Source: Phyto melanocephala (lineage: Eukaryota > Arthropoda > Insecta > Diptera > Rhinophoridae). From it: 64,000 nt of DNA. The notes under the pieces were generated by a model, which saw only the letters and a list, made by a program, of their open reading frames with translations, was not told the DNA's origin and made no database searches. Positions 56,765 through 64,000 of the stretch are shown piece by piece. Location of the stretch: positions 113,564,515 to 113,628,514 of the forward strand of contig OW799237.1 of the NCBI GenBank assembly GCA_941918925.1. The letters run 5' to 3'. Positions within the stretch are counted from its first letter, which is position 1; every line of letters begins with the position of its first letter. A program made the position numbers and the translations under genes.

Positions 56765-59511
56765 TTATTATAAATTTCCATAATATTAAACTTTAACTGC
56801 TGTATTCATAAAAAATATTTCAGGTTTATCAAAGGCTTATTTGACAAATTTCTGTGCAACATCTGTCAAATAAGCTTTTAATAAACCTAAAATATTTTTT
56901 ATGAATACAGCAGTTTAACTTTAAGCGTTTAAAAAATCAGAAACATGGGACTAATAAAATTTGACTTCGGAAAATTTAACAGGAATTTTAAGTAAACATT
57001 TTTTATCAAAAATTTAAAAAAAAAATTTGATTAAAATAAAGTAATTGAAAATATTGTTCATATTTTGAGATCCAAAGTATAATTAAAACATTAATTTAAA
57101 CTGAAACTAACTTTCTTTACCAGTCCCTGTAAATATGTAAAAGATACTCGAAAAACAATAAGAAATGAAATTGTATTTATCCTAATGTCTCTTGAAGTGT
57201 TATGTTGAATTTGCCTTTATGAAAAGAAACTAAAAAATTTTTTATCTCGACTTAAGATATTTTATTAAAAATCCAAAGATTAATACCAATTAAAATGATT
57301 TTATTTTCTTTAAATAATTTAAGGTTGAATTTTTAAAATTTAATTTTATTGTAAATTTGAAAATGAAAAAAAAAAAACCAAATTTACGAATATTCAAACT
57401 TGAGTTCAAATACATGTATGTGGCTGAAATTCAAAATTATATTATCAACTTTGTTATTTATAAATTATTTCCTAAAGATAAACCCATTGTGGTAGCGCAA
57501 TATCTGGAATAAAAAATTAAAGATGTTTATATAAAAATCTAATGTCAAGACTACATATAAGACCTTCTTCGAGAAAAGGGACCTAGTGAGTCAAAAAACA
57601 GGTTTGGACTTAAGAGTGGATTCTGGTACCTAAAAGGGTGAAGAATAAGATGAAATGAGTAAGATTTCTTATAAAAATTTATTTACCCCATAAAAACGTT
57701 AAAAAACGAACATGTCACTGGTTGCGGCTTTAGAATCAAGTATCGAGATCACAACAAACAGAGCTGCAACAATAGCAAAGGTATTGTCACACTAAGAGCG
57801 AAAACAAAAATACATCACCACATGACGTCATCATAGTCGGCACTCAATCATAACTAACCATACCAAGTTGCATCTCCCAGCTGAAGGTGTGCTCACAGGG
57901 ATAATGTGTTATGAAACTTTAAATGCGTTTTTCTCAAAACTTCATTTTCACACACTAAATTTATTATGAACAAAAAACATTTTTTCGAACATTAAAATAT
58001 TAAGCCAATTTTCAAAGTATTTCATTTAGTTCATGTATTTTAAAATAAGGTTAAATAATATATTTAATTTTTTACAATTATCGAAAATTAACTACAAAAT
58101 ATTACTTCAAACATAAAAATCTTAAATGAAAATGAGTTACTTTGCGAATAAATTTATTTTCGACAATCACAAGTTCATTCTCTTAATACAAGAGCAGCTA
58201 TTTTGATATTAACAAAGCCATTAAAAGTGCTTTCATATGGCATGTAATTAACATGTAACTTGCTAAATTTAACACCACATAGTAGGTGCATTTCGTGTGA
58301 ATTTATTGGAACTTTGCCTATGTGAAATACATATGTAAAAGTCATATAGCAAATTTTCAATTAGGGCTTGTTCTGTATTGATACGACAAATCATCGACAT
58401 CAACAGTTTTAAGCAAAATAGAATTATTTAGCGGCACAACAAGGGAAAAATTATATATTTTTTGAGAATATAATTAAAAAAAAAACAAAAAATAGTTTTT
58501 ATACCCAGAAAATAGTGACAAGTCAATTGTAAAATATATTCCGTCTAAAGACAACTTAAGAATATTTCTTTTCTATTTCCCAATTGTTTTGCTAAAAAAT
58601 TTGCATTTAATTGTTAATGTTCAATTACCTTTAAATTTTTTTTTTTTTATTTTTAACTTATTCAGTTCCTGTTCTAAAAAGTGAATTTAATTTTATGTTT
58701 AATTTTGAAATTTATAAATAATTTAAAGCAATTTATTTATTTTTCTTACTTAAAAAATTGTTTGCTATAGAAATATATAAAAAAAAACAAGTAAGAGCGC
58801 TTTATTCGGCCGTGCGAATCTTATATATCCTTCACAACGTGTAGTCATGCAATAGCAGTGGTTTGTGTCACCATTTATCCCATATGAAATACGTACATAC
58901 ATATAAAAAAATACATATATAAAAACGTCCCATTGTAAAATTATAAATTCACGCATGTCTGTTAAAAAAAAAAAAAAAAAAATTTTAAAAAAAATTAAAA
59001 AAAAAAAATTTTTTAAAAAAATTTAAAAAAAAAATTTAAAAAATAAATTAAAAAAAAAAATTATTATGTATATAATATATATAAAACAACAAAAAAAAAA
59101 AAAAATTTAAAAAAAAAATAATAATAAAAATATAAATAATATATTAAATAAAAAATAAAAAAAAAAAAATAAAAAAAAATTTAAAAAAAAATTAAAAAAA
59201 AATTTTTTGGCTCAGCTGGGATTTGATGCCACGTTTTCTCTAACCAGTAGACACGTTTATATGTATGTATGTTGTTGTTGTAATGTTGTTTTTGTGAAAA
59301 AAAAAATCGAGGTGGTCGTGGGTTTTAGCTCATATCTCAGTTGTTTATGTACCAATGTTTCTGATTTTCAATACCGATCTACTCCCGAATATTTCTGATA
59401 TTTTAATACCTTACCTGGGTCCAACCTATGTCGGGGGGCTTCAAAAAGTTGATTTCAACATACACACGGACCGACGGTCAGACGGACAGACGGACAGACT
59501 GACAGACTGAC
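56765..59511. repeat. 2.75-kb tandem duplication, unit 2
   Basis: Near-identical to 54009-56759. The join at 56760-56764 (TTATA) has no sequence of its own beyond five bases. The unit ends at the same GACAGACTGACA point where unit 1 ends, but here the family-1 repeat continues. The exchange therefore probably involved this tract and a short TTATTATAAATT match. The main differences are lengths of A/T runs (for example 11 against 12 A after AAAATG). Confidence 0.93.
56796..56914. mobile_element. 119-bp Harbinger-like hairpin MITE, copy 2
   Basis: Duplicate of 54040-54158 by virtue of the tandem duplication; same TTA flanks. Confidence 0.8.
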
Positions 59512-60390
59512 AGGGCTTAATCGACTCCCCTATTCATAAGCTTTCAGAAAATATATACTTTATGGGGTCGGAAATCAAAATTGTAGAAATTTCACACGGA
59601 ATGACAAACCTATATATACCCTTTTTATACCCTTCACGTGTGGTGCACAAGGGTATATATAGCTTTGTCATTCCGTTTGTAATTTCTACAATTTTCATTT
59701 CCGACCCCATAAAGTATATATTTTCTGAAAGCTTATGAATAGAGGAGTCGATTAAGCCCTGACCGTCTGTCCGTCTGTCCGTGTGTTGGTTGAAATCAAC
59801 TTTTAGAAGCAACTATATGTTCCTCAGATCTGTATATGGTATCAATCTCTTGGAAATATCCAGGAATGAATCGGTATTGAAATTCAGCACAATCGCCCCA
59901 TAACTTTCTGAGATATGAGCAAAAAACCACGACCACCTCGTTTTTTTCACAATTACAACAACAACATACATACATACATACATACATGTAAAAAACATAC
60001 CAAACAAAAAAAAATACAAAAAAAAAAATATTAAAAATAAGAAAAAAATAATAAAAAAAACTACAAAAAAAAAATTTTAAAAAATTTAAAAAAAAATTTA
60101 AAAAAATTTTTTAAAAAAATTTTTTAACAATTATTCTAAAAAAATTTTTTAAAAAAATTTAAAAAAAAATAATAAAATATAAATAATATATTAAATAAAA
60201 TAAAATTTTTTTGGCTCAGCTGGGACTCGATGCCACATTTATTCTAACGTGTACGTATGCACGTATTTTATATGGGATGAATGGTGATACAAACAGTTGT
60301 TATTGCATGACTACACGTTGTGAAGGGTATATAAGATTCGGCACGGCCGAATATAGCACTGTTACTTGTTCACTGTGTGAAGGGTATAAA
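58788..60390 (-). mobile_element. Family-1 repeat, copy E2, split by copy F
   Basis: The body at 58788-59626 matches copy E1 and continues through GGGCTTAATCGACTCC and GGGGTCGGAAATC to TATATATACCCTTTTT. The missing terminal piece, CACTGTGTGAAGGGTATAAA, is found at 60371-60390, on the far side of copy F. In copy A the two pieces are directly joined, so copy F was inserted into E2. Confidence 0.88.
59627..60368 (+). mobile_element. Family-1 repeat, copy F (nested in E2)
   Basis: A complete plus-orientation copy from ATACCCTTCACGTGTGGTGC to the hairpin GATTCGGCACGGCCGAATA and GCACTGTTACTTG. The (GTCCGTCT)n tract lies at 59764-59781, and the poly-A/T core at 60005-60210. It is of the CCAGGAATGAATCG subtype shared with copies C and D. 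Insertion was in the T-run of E2 (CCCTTTTTCAC). Confidence 0.88.
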
Positions 60391-60717
60391 AATAAAAATA
60401 CCTACAAACGCGGAAATTTTTTGTTGAAAACGAAGTAAGAAAAATGTTTTTTGTAATCACAATCTGTGCCAATAAGTAAATTATTAATTGAGTATATTAA
60501 TAAATGCATTCCTATAGCTTCTATAAGAAAAGTAGGGTTGCGGAACCAGGAAACACTTCCAACACCCTCACACGGAAGGTGATTTGATAATTATTTATTT
60601 ATTTTATTTTGAATCGTGAAATATTGAGTAAGACTTGAAGATAATACACAAATAGAAACTTTGTACTGCTTACTTAGAAAATTCAGTTTCAAGTTATAAC
60701 ATTTCTGTAGTAAAGTT
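60391..60717. other. Gene-less AT-rich stretch
   Basis: Nothing recognised between copy E2 and the MITE. Confidence 0.4.
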
Positions 60718-60720
60718 TTA

Positions 60721-60837
60721 GGGCCGTATTCATAAAAAATATTTTAGGTTTATTATAGGCTTATTTGACAGATGTTGTAGAGAAATTTGTCAAATAAGCC
60801 TTCAATAAACCTAAAATAATTTTTATGAATACGGCCC
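60721..60837. mobile_element. 117-bp Harbinger-like hairpin MITE, copy 3
   Basis: GGGCCGTATTCATAAAAAAT and its reverse complement at the right end enclose two long arms. TTA flanks both sides (60718-60720, 60838-60840). It is clearly related to the 119-bp copies (GTATTCATAAAAAATATTT arm) but with GGGCC in place of ACTGCT at the tips and many inner differences, so it is an independent insertion. Confidence 0.85.
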
Positions 60838-60840
60838 TTA

Positions 60841-63462
60841 ATTTTCTTGTGATTAAATAAAGCTTTTGGTATCATAAAATTTATATTTTTTTCATAATGA
60901 CATTTCCATGTGATCGTACGTGACATTTGTACTCCTATAAAGTGAAGTAATTTTTGCAAAAGTAAGAGTAACTTAAACAAAATTAGATCTTTACGTTCCA
61001 TTTAAAGGGTACTTTATTTAATAAAAAATTAATTATATTTGAATCATTGTTGTCCAAAATATACAGAAAAATAAGAATATATCGTACGTGACATAATACA
61101 GAAGAAATTTGAGGTATTTTTTATTTTTTTAATTTTTGACACGAAACCAAACATTTTTCATTTAAAAACCATTATACTTAATTGAAAACCATCTTCAAAT
61201 GATTTCATAATAAATGCAATTTAATATCGTTCGTGACATATCGCACGTGACAGATTTTTCTCTAATAGTATTCTTAGGTAATAAAATTTATATTATATTC
61301 AGAAAATAAGTTAAATTCTAAATTAAGTGCTCTTGCGACTGTTCAAATACGAATGACAGAGACAATTGGACCGCTAATTGGACTCTATATTTTTTTTTTT
61401 AAGGAATATTTACAATTACAATTTATTTTTACAATTTAGTCGCTAAAAAAAATAGTTGTTTGCAAATTCTTTAAAATAAGTCCAAGAAATAATCAGAATA
61501 AATTCTTATTATTGCTCTTAAAACAATTTAAAAAGCTCTTAATATCTGCGCATAATAAAATTTGAGATTGAAAAACTTTCAAGATTTTATAGTTTTACAG
61601 TCGTGGTTGACATATTCATGGAAATGCCCATATGTAATAAAATATGTATTTTTTGTATCTCTTTGTATATAAACAAAGTTTCTAATTTTATTCAAAAATA
61701 GATTTTTGCAAAGTTTTAAAGAGGCAACACCTAAATTTCTCTGTTTTTAGTTTTATCACTCAACAACTCTAATACCTCTAGATATTATCACTAAATATTA
61801 AAATTTTACTGCCAAATTTACTAACTACTAACTAAACTAAAACTGAATTTAACTTGGTATTTTATATTAAAAAAAAAAATATGTATTAGTCTCTTGTATT
61901 AAACAAATTAATAAAAAAAAAGCAGGTGAAAGCCTGTACCTTCAAAATCACATAACTTAAACAAGGTGCATTATTAACGTTGAAAATCATGATCATGAAC
62001 ATCATGAAGATCACTTTTATGATCAACAATAAATAACATCACAAATACTAAAAAGATAAAAAAGTATAATAAAATAATCAATTTGCAGTTTGAAGCAGCC
62101 GGCTATGAGAAGAAAAAGAAAATAAAATAAACAAAAATTTCAATGAATTGTTGTAAAATTTAAGGCATAACATGCATTTAAGTTCAAATTTTTTTTTTTA
62201 ATTACAAACATAAATATACATGTTGTTAAGTATTTAGTTATTTGTTATCTTGAGAGTGTAACAGTAAACTTGTCAATGGCATGCTAGTTTAGCAGTCGAG
62301 GATATCGTATTCGATGCCCACCATTGTTTCCCACTGAATTGATTTCAGATATGAAGTTATATCACTATTTTCTGTGTTCTAACAATCAAGTTCTGTCATT
62401 TGATGATCATATTTTTCAGACACCATTTCCGAAGAAGAATGGTCCAGGAAAAACTTTTGCTTGTGTTGAAATAAATAAAGCTTTAACCGTTCAATATAAA
62501 AATAAAAAAAACACAAAAATTTATTCAAATATTGTACAAATAAGTTAAATAAGGCATATTCAGACAGGTGTATGCAACGGCGGATTGATACAACAAAGCA
62601 TTTTTTGAAGGGATATTTTCTGTCAAGGTTAATTTGCTTATCAGGGTTGGTTAAGTTGTTATAATAACTTTATTTAATAAAGTTTGATTAAATAAAAGGA
62701 CAGGTATTTGCAAATGGTACAAAAGCAATAAATATACATAAATTTTAAACATTTATTAACAAAAACGAAAACACAAGTTAATCGTGAAACAAATATCTCA
62801 TTTTCCATCCCTGCATTAATTAATAAAATCAATGCAAACTCAACAAATTTTGACAATATGCTTCCTCATCAGCTGCGCTCATAATTTCACCTGTATGAAT
62901 TCGCCTTGAAATAAAACATTCAAATATTGGCACATTACTCAGTATTTTTAAATTTATCCACCATTTATTTATTTATTCAGCCAAAATAAAAAATCCTTAC
63001 AGGCTAGCAACCTAAATTTTATTCAGATAAAGAAATATCTAAATTAAAATAAATATTTATTTTATTTTAAATGCCTAAACTACGTACAATTGACTTGTTC
63101 ATTACATAATTAGTAGATATGTAAAATAAATCATTAAATCTTGATTGATTTTAATGGCTCACGAAAAGTTATCTAACTAAACAAATATTCACAATAAATA
63201 AAACCATTTATTAGTTTAAAAATTAACATCAAAGAATGCAAAGCTCTTCATAAATAAAGAGGTTTATAACTCAAAAGCAAACAAGGAGAATCATAAGAGG
63301 AACATGATAAAATAATATCATTACCACGAAGAGCAAACTTAACAAATATTGTTTGAATTCTTTCGATCCTTCTTTATAGAAGATATAAAAAGGATTTCAC
63401 GCAGAAGAAGAGCATTCTAATTTTGAACGTACAAAAGATGTTCATAATAATTTTAAATTCTA
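60841..63462. other. Long gene-less AT-rich stretch
   Basis: No gene recognised. A frame at 62324-62548 is open for 74 codons without a domain. The words GTTTAGCAGTCG and GTATTCGATGCCC at about 62287-62322 faintly resemble polymerase III boxes but are too degenerate to call. Confidence 0.35.
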
Positions 63463-64000
63463 CAGAGCGCTATATTCGGCCGTGCCGAATCTGATAAAAC
63501 CCTTCAACATCATGTAAATAGATATAACCCACATGGTAGCTTAACCTATATTTCATGTTATACGCAATTTTCTTTATTATTTCAGACGCCATCCTCGATT
63601 TTGAATTTTTACGTAGTTAACTGTATTCTACTAGTCAAGCCCTTTAATTTGATACACATATTGAAGGGGTTAAAAAAATTTGTTCCGCCATTTTGTTTTA
63701 GACGCCATCTTGGATTTTACATTTTTGATTAATTAACTGCATCCTAATCGGGAAGCCCTTTCATTTTATACCAATATTGAGGGGGTTCAAGAAGTTACAT
63801 TTTAAAATACTAGATTTGATCAATAAGTAAATTTATTGTCCGCCATTTTGTACTGGATTATATTGCGCTAGTCAAGTCGTTTCAGATAATACCAATATTG
63901 GCTCTCTCGGTTGTCTAAAAGCTGAAAAAATTTGATTTTCGTGTGTAAATTTTTGGAATATATATTTTTCAAAAAAATTTTTGCCTATAACTTTACCGAT
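63463..64000 (-). repeat. Family-2 repeat, runs off the window end
   Basis: Begins GAGCGCTATATTCGGCCGTG with the hairpin TTCGGCCGTGCCGAA, then ACCCTTCAACATCATG. Two inner units follow, with GCCATCCTCGATTTT at 63589 and GCCATCTTGGATTTT at 63703, each followed by an AACTGTATTCTACTAGTCAA-type box and ATATTGA.GGGGTT. The best-preserved copy of the family in the window, but incomplete. Confidence 0.8.

Noticed and set aside
55418..58360. Two identical 61-codon minus-strand frames as a conserved gene pair
   Set aside because: They are identical only because the DNA is tandemly duplicated; no domain, signal or codon evidence.
62280..62330. tRNA-derived SINE head
   Set aside because: The boxes deviate at several invariant positions and no second copy is present in the window.
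1..64000. CRISPR arrays, operons, bacterial-type regulatory elements or viral integrations
   Set aside because: None seen; regularly spaced repeats here are family-2 units or microsatellites, and all protein matches are to animal transposons or insect secreted proteins.

Overview
The window looks like AT-rich, repeat-laden nuclear DNA of an insect, most likely a higher fly. The grounds are short three-exon genes with GT-AG introns, TATA boxes and AATAAA signals, and a very varied set of animal transposon relics: DD41D, mariner, Tc1, hAT and PIF/Harbinger DNA transposons, several non-LTR retrotransposons and a tRNA-derived SINE. Species and chromosome cannot be read from the sequence. I see no bacterial, organellar or viral gene.

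Host genes. The only convincing host genes are two plus-strand paralogues (3194-3812 and 12219-12783). Each encodes a small secreted protein with ten mature cysteines and a Kazal-type protease-inhibitor-like domain. They share exon structure, intron phase and a 153-nt middle exon, and lie about 8.4 kb apart as an old tandem duplication. The copies differ mainly at the C-terminus, where the first runs about 25 residues past the last cysteine.

Mobile DNA by region. 30-1026 is a foldback-like element with perfect 36-bp inverted ends and an 8-bp target duplication. 2.1 kb holds a DD41D relic. 4.65-6.55 kb is a dead non-LTR reverse transcriptase split by an 868-bp repeat (family 1). 8.5 kb is a Tc1 relic. 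10.17-11.50 kb is a DD41D element with an intact 359-aa transposase. 13.6-14.5 kb is a TTA-flanked PIF/Harbinger-like element carrying a MADF-domain exon. 17.6-18.0 and 19.5-20.0 kb are mariner relics, read on the minus strand. 24.5-25.8 kb holds relics of repeat families 2 and 1. 31.0-31.4 kb is a 5'-truncated LINE tail. 33.5-34.1 kb is a 537-bp internally deleted DD41D element with 100-bp inverted repeats. 34.2-35.35 kb is a hAT element nested in a family-1 relic. 36.5-40.6 kb holds two family-1 copies around a family-2 copy. 43.3-44.4 kb is a DD41D relic interrupted by a tRNA-derived SINE. 47.7 kb is the N-terminal part of another DD41D transposase. 50.6-51.25 kb is a LINE 3' end. 54.0-59.5 kb is a nearly perfect 2.75-kb tandem duplication carrying Harbinger-like MITEs and family-1 copies. 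In the second unit the family-1 copy is itself split by another. The window ends inside a family-2 copy.

The long stretches without genes (about 14.5-17.6, 20-24.5, 25.8-31, 44.4-47.7, 51.3-54 and 60.8-63.4 kb) are AT-rich with microsatellites and could be intronic or intergenic. A 16-bp motif recurs four times on the plus strand between 26.7 and 50.5 kb and is not explained by any repeat I can see. All family calls were made by reading translations and ends by eye; no database search was run.
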